This document shows positions 18,947 to 27,744 of a DNA stretch of 53,960 nt, piece after piece (position 1 is the stretch's first letter; every line of letters begins with the position of its first letter). The DNA is taken from positions 1 to 53,960 of the forward strand of contig CAXSCR010000028.1 of NCBI GenBank assembly GCA_964235605.1, given 5' to 3'. A program made the position numbers and the translations under genes. This stretch comes from DATCRE01 sp964235605 (GTDB lineage Bacteria > Bacteroidota > Bacteroidia > Cytophagales > Cyclobacteriaceae). Below the pieces are notes generated by a model. That model was given only the letters and a program-made list of their open reading frames with translations, searched no databases and had not been told where the DNA came from.

Positions 18947-19018
18947 AAATAGCAATCATTTTTTATTGGAATTTATTATTAATTAAATAGTAAGGATGTG
19001 TTTGAGGAATGGATTACC

Positions 19019-20128
19019 CTAAATTCGTTTTATTAATTCAACGAACTTATCAGACTCCCAAAATACATCAGCGGGATTTGATGTATAAAACTTTGTCTTG
19101 ATCATTCTATTTAAAATATCTGAAGCTTCAATATGATCGAAGTCTATTGCGATAGAAGCTGTATATGGTGCACACTGATCCACCCATGGTTTATAGTTTG
19201 TTAAGAGAATGGGAAGTGTGCCTGCTAAATATTCGTAGAGTTTCGTTGGAATCGAATTCTCAGTTGATGCATTATATGGATAAGCTATAATTCCAAAATC
19301 AGATTGATAAATTTCGTGTACAATTGTTGTATGTGGAATCAAATGATCTCCACCTATAAGTTTAATAAAGGGCTGTGGTTGTATTTCCCTTTTAAGTTTC
19401 ATAAGCACATTTTCTTGTGCGCAGTATCCTATAATAGTTAAGCGTATCTTGGGTTGTATTGCATGGAGTTTAATAGCAAGACTAATTGATTGAAATACAC
19501 CTGTAGTTTCTGCGAGCGTGCCGCTAAATAAAAGGTGGACAAATCCATCTTCCGTACTTTTCTTTTTAGGGGTAGTGTAGGGAGGTAATGCTTTGTTCTC
19601 GATGGTGATTTTATTTGTGCCGGCAAACTTAAATTCCCTTTCATATCCTTTTTCGGCTAGAATGAAATAGTCAATAAAAGGGGAGAGGGTTACTTCTTTA
19701 GCACGGACATAAAATGCAAGGATGGGTCGTAGCAAAAGTGGAAAAGTTTTTGTGTAAAGTATATTTAGGAAATAATTTTCTTGTACATCATAGATTAATT
19801 TGCAGCGTAAAAAAAACTTAATTGTAACTGAGACACCCAATAGCTCATGACTATTTATAATCAACAAATGTGGCTTCAACACCCATAATTTTTTTACCAC
19901 CTTTACAGACGCTACCAGCCTAGCAAGGCTTAAGCGCTTAAATGTGCTGGATGGGTGAAGCGCGATGTTATTTGCGTGATACGCTTCGTTTTGAGATGGA
20001 TAACCGATAACGTGAACCTCATACTTATCTGTAACAGCCAGGGTTTGTGCCATTTTCTCAAACATGCGTGTATCGTCAACGGGTTTGAGAACAGAAGCGA
20101 ATACGATCCTTTTTTTAATTTCTTGCAT
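19019..20128 (-). CDS. Glycosyltransferase, GT-B fold (family 4-like)
   Basis: This 369-residue cytosolic or membrane-associated glycosyltransferase probably builds a surface polysaccharide. The N-terminal domain has RIVFASVLKPVDDTRMFEKM and KLIYDVQENYF. The C-terminal domain has the sugar-nucleotide region: LLFSGTLAETTGVFQSI, IGYCAQENVLM, then SDFGIIAYPYNASTENSIPT and KLYEYLAGTLPIL, the usual EX7E-like zone of GT4. Substrate and acceptor are unknown. It stands alone between mntR and the divergent dapD. Confidence 0.8.
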   Translation of the reverse strand: MQEIKKRIVFASVLKPVDDTRMFEKMAQTLAVTDKYEVHVIGYPSQNEAYHANNIALHPSSTFKRLSLARLVASVKVVKKLWVLKPHLLIINSHELLGVSVTIKFFLRCKLIYDVQENYFLNILYTKTFPLLLRPILAFYVRAKEVTLSPFIDYFILAEKGYEREFKFAGTNKITIENKALPPYTTPKKKSTEDGFVHLLFSGTLAETTGVFQSISLAIKLHAIQPKIRLTIIGYCAQENVLMKLKREIQPQPFIKLIGGDHLIPHTTIVHEIYQSDFGIIAYPYNASTENSIPTKLYEYLAGTLPILLTNYKPWVDQCAPYTASIAIDFDHIEASDILNRMIKTKFYTSNPADVFWESDKFVELIKRI

Positions 20129-20211
20129 CGTTAACTGTAAATCGTTAACCGTTAATTGTTATAATTGCCGAAAATACTATTATCGATTTAAAATAAGACT
20201 AACATACTGAA

Positions 20212-21024
20212 ATGGAATTAAAACAACTCATTGAAAAAGCCTGGGAAGACAGGTCACTCATCCAACAAGCAGACGTACAAGCGGGTATACGGTCTGTTGT
20301 TGAGCAACTTGACAAAGGGCAAATTCGTGTTGCTGAGCCTTTTGAAGGTGGATGGATGGTAAATGAGTGGATTAAAAAGGCAGTTATTTTGTATTTTCCA
20401 ATCCAACAAATGGAAACCATTGAAATGGGGCCACTTGAATTTCATGATAAAATAGCTTTAAAAAAGAATTATAAAGCGTTGGGTGTGCGGGTTGTTCCAC
20501 ATGCCGTTGCACGGTATGGATCTTATTTAAGCAAAGGTGTTATTTTAATGCCATCTTATGTAAACATAGGTGCGTATGTAGATGAAGGCACAATGGTAGA
20601 CACGTGGGCCACGGTAGGTAGTTGTGCACAAATAGGTAAAAATGTTCATTTAAGCGGTGGTGTAGGTATCGGTGGTGTGTTAGAACCTGTACAGGCTGCT
20701 CCGGTAATTATAGAAGATAATGCTTTTATTGGTTCACGTTGCATTGTAGTTGAAGGTGTAAGGGTTGGAAGAGAGGCTGTGTTAGGTGCTAATGTTGTAC
20801 TCACGGGAAGCTCAAAGATTATTGACGTGACTGGACCGCAGCCTGTGGAATATAAAAACTATGTTCCTGAAAGATCTGTGGTTATTCCAGGGTCATATAC
20901 AAAAAAATATCCTGCTGGCGATTTTCAAGTTCCTTGTGCATTAATCATTGGAAAAAGAAAAGAGAGTACAGACAAGAAAACATCATTGAATGATGCACTT
21001 AGAGACAATAGTGTCTCAGCTTAA
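20212..21024 (+). CDS. dapD: 2,3,4,5-tetrahydropyridine-2,6-dicarboxylate N-succinyltransferase
   Basis: The enzyme transfers succinyl from succinyl-CoA to tetrahydrodipicolinate in lysine and meso-diaminopimelate synthesis. At 270 residues it matches the family. The N-terminal helical domain is followed by a left-handed beta-helix of hexapeptide repeats (VILMPSYVNIGAYVDEGTMV, SCAQIGKNVHLSGGVGIGGV, VEGVRVGREAVLGANVVL). The GGVLEPVQA segment is highly typical. It is monocistronic here with no other lysine genes nearby. Confidence 0.95.
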   Translation: MELKQLIEKAWEDRSLIQQADVQAGIRSVVEQLDKGQIRVAEPFEGGWMVNEWIKKAVILYFPIQQMETIEMGPLEFHDKIALKKNYKALGVRVVPHAVARYGSYLSKGVILMPSYVNIGAYVDEGTMVDTWATVGSCAQIGKNVHLSGGVGIGGVLEPVQAAPVIIEDNAFIGSRCIVVEGVRVGREAVLGANVVLTGSSKIIDVTGPQPVEYKNYVPERSVVIPGSYTKKYPAGDFQVPCALIIGKRKESTDKKTSLNDALRDNSVSA

Positions 21025-21204
21025 TTGTGAGTAGATTGAATGCCTATCAACACTTAGAACCTTACTGACTGTATGATTGTAGAATAAAAATGATCCTGTA
21101 TCGTTTATCTTCTTAAGTTTGGACCTTCTGGCACATGCTTTGACTTACTTTAGTATTATAAGGTGATAAAAACGATGTTTAAATACTGCGGATTGGTTTT
21201 ACCC

Positions 21205-22023
21205 ATGAGAAAATTATTTTTTGTCGTGTTTATTTTTTCAGTATTAACAGGCTTTATCAGCGAAAACAAAGTGCCGTTTCCTGCTGTTAAAAACGATAGT
21301 TTCATCAGAGGTGAAGTTATTCATTACAAGATGACATATGGTTTTTTCACCATTGGCAAAGGCAAAGCACAAATTTACCCGGATTATTTTAAAATGAGTA
21401 ATCGCGAATGCTTCAAGGTTGAAGTAACAGCTAAAACAGTAGGCATGGTTGATTGGGTGGCGGATATAGATGATCAGTTTACTGCCCACGTTGACTCTGC
21501 ATCCATTATACCGCTACAATTTTACCGAAAAATCAGAGAGGGAAATTACAAGAAAGATGAATGGACTAACTTCGACCAGGTTAATCACAAAATAGAAGTT
21601 AAATCTACGGATAGAAAAACTGGAAAATTAAAAGAGCCGAAATATTACGATGCACCCGCTCAAGTGCGTGATATGCTTAGTGGTTATTTACTATTAAGAA
21701 CCATGGACTTTACAAAATATAAGGTAAATGATACCATCAATGTTAGGGGGTTCTTTGAGGACTCTTTTTACCACATGAAGATACTTTACAAGGGCAAAGA
21801 GACCATTAGATCAAAAGTGGGTAAGATTCGCACCATAGTTCTGGTACCTGTTATGCCTCACAACAAAATGTTTGATGGTGAGAACTCTGTTACGGCATGG
21901 TTCTCTGATGATAAAAATAGAATACCTGTTAAAATAAGTGCTGAACTATTTGTAGGTAGTGCAGGGGTGGAAATCACCGATTATTCCGGGTTGAAAAGTC
22001 CGTTAAATCTTAATAAAAAGTAA
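21205..22023 (+). CDS. DUF3108 domain-containing exported protein
   Basis: This protein of about 272 residues begins with a signal peptide (MRKLFFVVFIFSVLTGF). The body matches DUF3108, a periplasmic beta-rich family: RGEVIHYKMTYGFFTIGKGK near the start, DRKTGKLKEPKYYDAPAQ and MLSGYLLLRTMDF in the middle, and AWFSDDKNRIPVKI near the end. Its function is unknown; the fold resembles lipoprotein-handling or pilus-assembly beta proteins. I chose ATG 21205; a GTG at 21163 and ATG at 21175 are in frame but would add a stretch before the signal. Confidence 0.8.
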   Translation: MRKLFFVVFIFSVLTGFISENKVPFPAVKNDSFIRGEVIHYKMTYGFFTIGKGKAQIYPDYFKMSNRECFKVEVTAKTVGMVDWVADIDDQFTAHVDSASIIPLQFYRKIREGNYKKDEWTNFDQVNHKIEVKSTDRKTGKLKEPKYYDAPAQVRDMLSGYLLLRTMDFTKYKVNDTINVRGFFEDSFYHMKILYKGKETIRSKVGKIRTIVLVPVMPHNKMFDGENSVTAWFSDDKNRIPVKISAELFVGSAGVEITDYSGLKSPLNLNKK

Positions 22024-22078
22024 GCGCTTAATTAAACTTGCCTTTTTATTACTACTTTTGGTACCCACTAATTTTACT

Positions 22079-22516
22079 ATGCTTAAAGAATTTAAACAAT
22101 TTGCACTTCGAGGTAACGTCATGGACCTCGCTATCGCCGTTATTATTGGAGCGGCATTTAGTACCATCGTTAACTCATTTGTACATGACTTAATTATGCC
22201 AATAGTAGGCATTGCATTTAAGTCAGACTTTTCAAATGTGTATTATCCTTTGTCTGAGAAAGTAGCTGCCGCGCTAGCAGTTGATCCCAACTTGCCTTTA
22301 GCAAAGGCAAAGGAGTTAGGCCCCGTATTCGCTTGGGGTAACTTTTTAACTATCGTTCTTAATTTTATCATTCTTGCCTTCATCATTTTTATGTTAATGA
22401 AAGGTATGACTTCATGGAAGAAATCAGATGAAGTTTCGCCAGCTCCTGTAGAACCACCTGCTGATGTGAAGCTACTTACAGAGATTAGGGATTTGTTGAA
22501 GACGGGGAGTCGTTAA
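22079..22516 (+). CDS. mscL: Large-conductance mechanosensitive channel MscL
   Basis: This 145-residue inner-membrane channel opens under membrane tension to release solutes on osmotic downshift. It begins MLKEFKQFALRGNVMDLAIA with the family's glycine/alanine-rich TM1 (VIIGAAFSTIVNSFVHDLIM). A periplasmic loop follows, then TM2 (WGNFLTIVLNFIILAFIIF) and the C-terminal bundle ending VKLLTEIRDLLK. I chose ATG 22079 because it starts the canonical MLKEF sequence. Confidence 0.95.
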   Translation: MLKEFKQFALRGNVMDLAIAVIIGAAFSTIVNSFVHDLIMPIVGIAFKSDFSNVYYPLSEKVAAALAVDPNLPLAKAKELGPVFAWGNFLTIVLNFIILAFIIFMLMKGMTSWKKSDEVSPAPVEPPADVKLLTEIRDLLKTGSR

Positions 22517-22761
22517 TCGTTATTGGAAATTCTGGGTAATTTTCAAAAGCTGCTAAATTAAGCTGTTTTGTGGATTTTTTCCATGTTTTAGAAAAGTTCA
22601 GTTACAAAATGGTTACAGAATTAACCTAATGGAAAAGATATGAGAGGAGTTTTCAGAAAGGGAAATAGGGAGCTTAACTAACTAACTATATAGTGACTGA
22701 ATGTGAAACTATATGAGTAAGATCATTCGAAAGCAATACAGCACGCGTAACAACTAATTAA

Positions 22762-23088
22762 TTATTTTTTTGTTTTAGCAATCATCTTTCCAACTTCCTT
22801 TCCTGATTTTGCATATGACTCTGAAAGTATGTTGTTACTGTCCGTTTCTGTTCCATCAACGGGACCAGAAGCATTCGTAATTTTAATCCTTGCAATTAAA
22901 TCAGTCGGGTTTGTCGTATCTACGATTAAAATCTCCGCATCGATTCTTGCCGCTTCCCGCATGTAGCTCAGTGCACCGATGGGTATACCTAAGTTCCACC
23001 CCGGATCAATCTTTAAAGTTTTAAAGATAAGGGTATACCTCGCTTCCGTTGACGTTGCCTTATATTGCCATATTTCTCTAGCAACAAT
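22762..23088 (-). pseudogene. 5'-truncated conserved hypothetical gene
   Basis: An open minus-strand frame runs from about 23088 (right after an in-frame TAA) to 22762. It reads AREIWQYKATSTEARYTLIF, then KTLKIDPGWNLGIPIGALSY, MREAARIDAEILIVDTTNPT and, near the end, LSESYAKSGKEVGKMIAKTK. It resembles the C-terminal part of a conserved Bacteroidota protein family I recall but cannot name. The only ATG (22962) lies mid-domain, so the gene has lost its 5' end. Confidence 0.6.
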
Positions 23089-23095
23089 TTAAATT

Positions 23096-23521
23096 TTGGT
23101 TCCAATACCGTTTCCCGACTGTCAAACATTACTGTTTTTATTACCATGGAATTTCTGGAAAAAGCGTTGGGTATTTTTCGGTATGTCTTTTTTTATTGTT
23201 CACATTGGTTTGGTGTTGCACATCCTGCCCTTATCTCGGTTTGCCATCATTGCTGACAGATATGTTTACCTGGCGGCGCTGGGTGTATTTTTTATTTTGG
23301 CGTTTTATATAGATATGTTCTTAACGCGTTGGCCTAACCAAAGGAATTTTATTCTATCAACGATTTTTATATACATCTTTTCCCTGGGTATCTACACCAA
23401 CTTGCGCAGCCGGGCGTGGCATAATACTGACAGCCTGAAACGAGAAATCATAGATTTGCTGCTAGAGAAAAGAAATGAGCATGAGAAACCAGGGAATGTT
23501 AAACCTACGCAACCAAAATAA
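23096..23521 (+). pseudogene. 5'-truncated polytopic membrane glycosyltransferase-like gene
   Basis: The plus frame begins abruptly at about 23096 (in-frame stop just upstream) and reads HILPLSRFAIIADRYVYLAA, further hydrophobic segments and NLRSRAWHNTDSLKREI near the end. The ADRY...Y-L pattern is typical of the last membrane helices of TMTC/O-mannosyltransferase-like Bacteroidota proteins, normally more than 500 residues. Only about 140 C-terminal residues remain. It starts within 8 bp of the other truncated gene on the opposite strand. Confidence 0.6.
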
Positions 23522-23579
23522 TATGCCAATGAAATAACTAACCATTCTACTTAAATTCATAAGCACCGCTCCAGAGTTG

Positions 23580-23678
23580 GTGACTGATCTAAAATTTTTA
23601 CAAATAATTTGGTAAAAAATTAAAAATTTAATTATGTTAAAAAAATTATATGTGGCGTAGCAGTATTTGCTTTTGCCC
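23580..23678 (+). repeat. 99-bp direct repeat, copy 1
   Basis: It matches 23998-24096 at 97 of 99 positions with a fixed offset of 418 bp and no indels. It carries leader DNA plus the first codons of an NVEALA-like gene (ATG 23634). Confidence 0.9.
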
Positions 23679-23884
23679 ATGATGAGTACCTGATGGAACA
23701 TTATTTTAAGCAGACCAACACAGCACTGGAGGACCACGATTACATACTTATCGACGGCAAATCTACCTTTCAAAACTTCAATAAATTTGCATCTACTGAC
23801 ATAGAAGTTTTTTTAATCGATTCTGATAACAAGGTACTGTCAGCAGGAAGTCCTTTTTCAAATAGTGAAATTTATAATTTATAA
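23634..23884 (+). pseudogene. Chimeric relic: NVEALA-type start fused to a thioredoxin-like protein tail
   Basis: The repeat supplies an NVEALA-like signal start (CGVAVFAFA after a frame correction at the A6 tract). Directly after the repeat ends the same frame continues DEYLMEHYFKQTNTALEDHD, then FASTDIEVFLIDSDNKVLSA and stops at 23884. That tail looks like the C-terminal end of a TlpA/thiol-disulfide-like protein (IEVFLIDSDNKVL) and not an NVEALA precursor. It is best explained by recombination between repeats that joined two genes. The first ATG frame stops after eight codons. Confidence 0.5.
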
Positions 23885-23997
23885 GTTGCTAAAGGTATTT
23901 TTAAAAAGGATAAATGAGGAATTCTAAAAATTCAATTTCCTGCTGTCGGAAGTTAGCGAAGCCTACCTCCCGTCGTAAACGCCCGCTCAAGGAGTTC

Positions 23998-24096
23998 GTG
24001 ACTCATCTAAACTTTTTACAAATAATTTGGTAAAAAATTAAAAATTTAATTATGTTAAAAAAATTATATGTGGCGTAGCAGTATTTGCTTTTGCCC
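23998..24096 (+). repeat. 99-bp direct repeat, copy 2
   Basis: Second copy of the 23580-23678 unit. Here it runs into the NVEALA-like gene that the leader appears to belong to. Confidence 0.9.
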
Positions 24097-24385
24097 TGGC
24101 CCTCACTCTTCAATATGCGCTGGGAGATTATAGCATCAAGAACAATCTTTTTATGGAGGCTATGGCCCAAACAAATAGTGGCGGTAGTGGCGGTAGTTCT
24201 TCTGGGGAACAACATTTAATTATGACGAAGTAGCTGACAACAGTGTAGGATGTACACTCACTTGGATTGTTGGTATTATTATTGGATACGAAGAAAGTGT
24301 GCAAGGAACTTATTATAAATGTATAAGTGGTGACGAATGGTTTTGTAATAGTGGTTGTTATAAACCAGGAGATAGTCCTTCATAA
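24052..24385 (+). pseudogene. NVEALA-like small precursor protein gene with two frameshifts
   Basis: Read with one base restored in an A6 tract (24058-24063) and one in a G4 tract (about 24200), the region encodes about 110 residues. They are a signal-like start (MLKKIICGVAVFAFALALTL), LFMEAMAQ in the place of the NVEALA motif, a Gly/Ser linker (NSGGSGGSSSG), then a Cys-rich tail (VGCTLTWIVG, YYKCISGDEWFCNSGCYKPG). This layout fits the Bacteroidota NVEALA family of small exported precursors found next to 6-bladed propeller lipoproteins. As given, the ATG frame ends after eight codons. Decay and sequencing error are both possible. Confidence 0.55.
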
Positions 24386-24477
24386 AGTTGAATTGTCTTC
24401 GGGGTAGATTTAAAAAGAAGACTTTCAAAGTCCGATTTATAAAAATCAGCTTCAGATTCGATCTAAACAAGGAAATA

Positions 24478-24505
24478 AAAGAGGCTGTCTCTAAACAGTC
24501 TCTTT
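24478..24505 (+). terminator. Hairpin terminator after the NVEALA-like pseudogene
   Basis: AAAGAGGCTGT (24478-24488) pairs with ACAGTCTCTTT (24495-24505) with one G-T wobble and a 6-nt loop. Its A-rich left and T-rich right arms let it act in both directions. It sits 42 bp before the next gene. Confidence 0.65.
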
Positions 24506-24546
24506 CCTACAATTAACTTCACACCTAAAGTGGACTATATACAGAT

Positions 24547-25800
24547 ATGCATTTACAAAAAATAGTATTGGCGGGATTCTTTTTTTTAATATTGATCATC
24601 TCTTGTCGAGGAAAGTTGGAGAATAAAAACATAACAAGTTCTTACTATCCGATAGTTTCAGACAAAACGGTAGTACCAATCAGAACGAACTATAGTATCG
24701 ATAATTGTACAACTGTAAAAATTGACCTCGATGAGTATGATCGAAAAATATTAACATCTGAAATTATTGATAATGTCAGATTTGTTAAATTAAAAAATAA
24801 TCGATCTGCGTTAATTGGCAGTATAAGCAAAATTGAAATTTGTGATAGTATTTTTTTTATTGGAGATTATAATTTTTCAAAAGGAGTACATGCTTTCGAT
24901 AAAAGAGGTGAACCTTTATTTAGTATTTTGGCCAGTGGCCAAGGTCCCAGAGAATTTATTGAATTAAATTGTTTTGCTATTGATCACTTAAAGAAACAAA
25001 TCATAATTAGTGATAGCATGCTGGGTAAGTTGCTGTTCTTTGATTTCAAAGGTTCATTTATAGAAGCTAAACGTTTACCTTTCAGATTCAGTGATTTAAT
25101 TCAATTAAATGACTCGCTATTTGTATTTCACACATATAGGAGGTATAATAATCAATGGCCTGCAATTCAAAATTATTCAATTCTTATTGGCGGGTTGACG
25201 GGTAAAGAGTTCTATTCTGGTATTCCTTACCATGAGCAGCAAAGAGACGTTAGTTCTTCAGGTTCAAACCAATTTCAAAATATGTTAAAAGATATATCAT
25301 ATCAATACCCGTTAAATGATACTATTTTTTCAATAAGTAGTAATACTATTTTAGCGAAGTATGTAATAGATTTAGATGAAAAGACATTGCCTTCTGGCTT
25401 TGATTACAATATAGATATAAGGCAATTTGATAATAGATTTATGAATCCATCCAGTAAGTATGGTTTTATATACCCTGTTGGCTTTTTTGAATCACCATCA
25501 AGTTTGCATTTCAAAATTTTTTACAAAGGTAAAATTGTTTTTGTGTTTTACTCAAAGCAAACTCAGAAAGTGTTATATGGAAAAAATATTTTCAATGATC
25601 GTATGGATTTTCTTACCATAGGGCAGTATATTGGTAAATATAATGATGAGGCCATTTTTTATATAAACGGATTTGATTTGATGAAGCATAGATCCTATTA
25701 TAAAAATAACCAGCTTGATTCTAAAACAAGCGCGCTTCTGGAATCAGCTAATGAGAATGACAATCCAGTTCTTTTCTTTTACAAATTCAAAAATTTCTGA
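24547..25800 (+). CDS. 6-bladed beta-propeller lipoprotein
   Basis: This 417-residue exported lipoprotein has the signal MHLQKIVLAGFFFLILIISC with the lipobox Cys at residue 20. The mature part looks like the Bacteroidota 6-bladed beta-propeller family: an opening IDLDEYDRKILTSEIIDNVR, a first blade with ALIGSISKIEICDSIFFIGD, GQGPREFIELNCFAI, and the closing ENDNPVLFFYKFKNF. Its role is unknown; relatives occur next to NVEALA-type precursors and are thought to sit on the cell surface or in the periplasm. The next small gene begins 2 bp after its stop, so they are co-transcribed. Confidence 0.82.
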   Translation: MHLQKIVLAGFFFLILIISCRGKLENKNITSSYYPIVSDKTVVPIRTNYSIDNCTTVKIDLDEYDRKILTSEIIDNVRFVKLKNNRSALIGSISKIEICDSIFFIGDYNFSKGVHAFDKRGEPLFSILASGQGPREFIELNCFAIDHLKKQIIISDSMLGKLLFFDFKGSFIEAKRLPFRFSDLIQLNDSLFVFHTYRRYNNQWPAIQNYSILIGGLTGKEFYSGIPYHEQQRDVSSSGSNQFQNMLKDISYQYPLNDTIFSISSNTILAKYVIDLDEKTLPSGFDYNIDIRQFDNRFMNPSSKYGFIYPVGFFESPSSLHFKIFYKGKIVFVFYSKQTQKVLYGKNIFNDRMDFLTIGQYIGKYNDEAIFYINGFDLMKHRSYYKNNQLDSKTSALLESANENDNPVLFFYKFKNF

Positions 25801-25802
25801 TA

Positions 25803-25976
25803 ATGAAAAACAAACTCATAATTTTTATATTCATCATTTGTGGAATGATAATGCTTTTGTCTGGCGTATTTATGTATATGCACTGGCCAGGTTTTATATT
25901 TTTAGTTATGCTCGGTTCATGTTTTGGATTTATCGCTCTTGGTCTACTTTTGTTTAAAATAATGCTGTCAAGGTAA
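25803..25976 (+). CDS. Small membrane protein (57 aa)
   Basis: This ORF begins at ATG 25803, 2 bp after the propeller gene's stop, and encodes 57 residues. There are two membrane helices (KLIIFIFIICGMIMLLSGVF and FIFLVMLGSCFGFIALGLLL) joined by MYMHWPG. The HWPG turn is common in GldL-like and other small Bacteroidota membrane proteins. Tight spacing and a clean two-helix pattern make it a probable real gene. Its function is unknown. Confidence 0.65.
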   Translation: MKNKLIIFIFIICGMIMLLSGVFMYMHWPGFIFLVMLGSCFGFIALGLLLFKIMLSR

Positions 25977-26142
25977 ATCATTAGGTGATGTACCTTGAGA
26001 GGAACCTATTTTATTTCTTCTAACTAATGGAATGGTGCTAATTCTAAATCATATTTTTTATAGGTTTATAAAAGATATCATTCTTGGCCCACTAAAATAG
26101 AACAAAATATGATTAACCCCATTGGAGAATCTTGTGTAAAAT

Positions 26143-26336
26143 ATGGTTCCTGATTTAGCCGGTACTGCCAGTGGCGGCAGTAGTTCGCATCAATCTTGCG
26201 GATCAGACGCCTGTGAAGTTTCGTTGGCGCCAATGGAAAAGGTACTGGTGAGTATGATGAGCCCAATGATGTCTCTAAACAAGCTACTCCTTTAATTTTT
26301 AGTCGGACAATAGTTAAAATAAACCATTTTTATTAA
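26143..26336 (+). pseudogene. Second NVEALA-like precursor relic
   Basis: One frame reads MVPDLAGTASGGSSSHQSCG and SDACEVSL. Restoring one G near 26225 lets it continue GANGKGTGEYDEPNDVSKQA, then TPLIFSRTIVKINHFY and a stop at 26336. The Gly/Ser linker followed by a Cys-rich tail parallels the gene at 24052. The signal-peptide part upstream is not recognisable, so it is broken at the 5' end as well. Confidence 0.45.
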
Positions 26337-26368
26337 GGGGGGGAATCCCTCTTAATAAAAATGATTTA
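26320..26368. terminator. Long bidirectional hairpin
   Basis: CATTTTTATTAAG (26325-26337) pairs perfectly with CTTAATAAAAATG (26351-26363). The stem extends inward by G-C pairs from the G7 tract and outward by AT pairs past one mismatch, giving about 20 bp. T-rich sequence inside each arm would allow termination in either direction. It precedes the next propeller gene by 54 bp. Confidence 0.6.
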
Positions 26369-26421
26369 CGCTTACAAACTTAATTTAGTTATCACGCTCC
26401 GTCCTTTCCAACAATGTATTT

Positions 26422-27630
26422 ATGAAATATCCGTTATTGTCAATGTTGATTGTGCTCAATCAATTAATTTTTCTTTCGTGTGTTAACAAAGACACTACAG
26501 AATCTGTATCAACAACATTTTCCAATGTAAAGCATATAAAAATTGACATCAAAGATGCTGAGGAAAAGATTTTATCCAGTATAGTGGACTCAATATCATA
26601 TGTATTTCTAGAGACAAATGATTCTTGTTTAATTGGCAACATCGATAAAGTTGTAGCATATAATAATCGATTTTACATTCTTGATAAAGAGAAATCAAAA
26701 ACACTATTCATCTTTGATGCACGAGGTAAATTAATCACAAAAATTAATCGCAAAGGAAAAGGGCCGGGTGAATACTCTACTCCTGACGACTTTGTAATTG
26801 ATAAAGAGGAAAAAACAGTTGAAATCTATAACCGGGCATTAAAAAAGATTCTTAAATTTAACATGGATGGCAAATTTCTGTCGGAGTTTCATTTCCCTTT
26901 TTATTCATCGTCTTTGATTGCCTTACCAAATAATACTTATGCGGTCTATTCTTCATATTGCACGAATCCTATGGGATCTAATGAATATGCCTCAAATATT
27001 CTCATCGTGAAAGAAAACGGTAAAATATTAGGTCATTACCTTCCCTTTAGTAAACATCAGGCAGCTAAATCTATAGGAATGAACTATAATTTCTCGTCTC
27101 CAGATGCATTCGGTACATTTATTGAACTTCTAAATGATACAATATATTCTATTGATTCGACTCGCATTTTTAAGCCGCTGTATGTAGCTGATTTCCATGG
27201 AAAGAATGTACCTAATACAATAACAGAAAAGGTCCAAAACTCAAATGCTTTTGATGAGGAAGTAATGTCTGGAGACTATGCTTTCATGAGTGGGCAGTAT
27301 TGTGAAAATCATCTGTATGCTTCCTTTTTGAGCTATTACCAAAAAAGCATTATATGGTGCTTGTTAAACAAGCAAAATAGAGATGTAGAAGTAGTAAGTA
27401 AAGTCCGTAATGATATTAATATTGTTGGATTCAGCTATCCTGAATGGAGTGACGGTAATTTTTTGATTGGGAAAATCTCCCCGGATGTTGTCCTAAAAAG
27501 AAGCATTAAGGCTAAAGGCACAGGTTCTAAAGGGTATACAGAATCTGAACTCAAAGGCATGGAATCTTTTTTAGGCAAAATAAACGAAAATGATAATCCA
27601 TTTTTAGTTTTATTTAAAATCAAAAATTAA
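26422..27630 (+). CDS. 6-bladed beta-propeller lipoprotein
   Basis: This 402-residue exported lipoprotein has its lipobox at LIFLSC (Cys 20). The blades are like those of the 24547 protein: VKHIKIDIKDAEEKILSSIV, LIGNIDKVVAYNNRFYILDK, GKGPGEYSTPDDFVIDKEEK and the closing ENDNPFLVLFKIKN. The two proteins are diverged paralogues, probably from an old duplication in this island. A hairpin terminator lies just upstream, so it has its own promoter. No enzymatic motif is visible; binding or scaffold function is likely. Confidence 0.82.
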   Translation: MKYPLLSMLIVLNQLIFLSCVNKDTTESVSTTFSNVKHIKIDIKDAEEKILSSIVDSISYVFLETNDSCLIGNIDKVVAYNNRFYILDKEKSKTLFIFDARGKLITKINRKGKGPGEYSTPDDFVIDKEEKTVEIYNRALKKILKFNMDGKFLSEFHFPFYSSSLIALPNNTYAVYSSYCTNPMGSNEYASNILIVKENGKILGHYLPFSKHQAAKSIGMNYNFSSPDAFGTFIELLNDTIYSIDSTRIFKPLYVADFHGKNVPNTITEKVQNSNAFDEEVMSGDYAFMSGQYCENHLYASFLSYYQKSIIWCLLNKQNRDVEVVSKVRNDINIVGFSYPEWSDGNFLIGKISPDVVLKRSIKAKGTGSKGYTESELKGMESFLGKINENDNPFLVLFKIKN

Positions 27631-27744
27631 CAAATGATTCTTGTAGCTGCGTTGTTGTGTTTTGGAATCATTAATTTATCATCATGTTGACCTTTATTTG
27701 ATATGTCGTACTTTGCCAAATGACCCGAATTTAATCCAATACAA

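Noticed and set aside
25715..25957. 80-aa ORF overlapping the propeller gene's end
   Set aside because: It is a frame shadow of the propeller gene and the 57-residue membrane gene at 25803, which is better supported.
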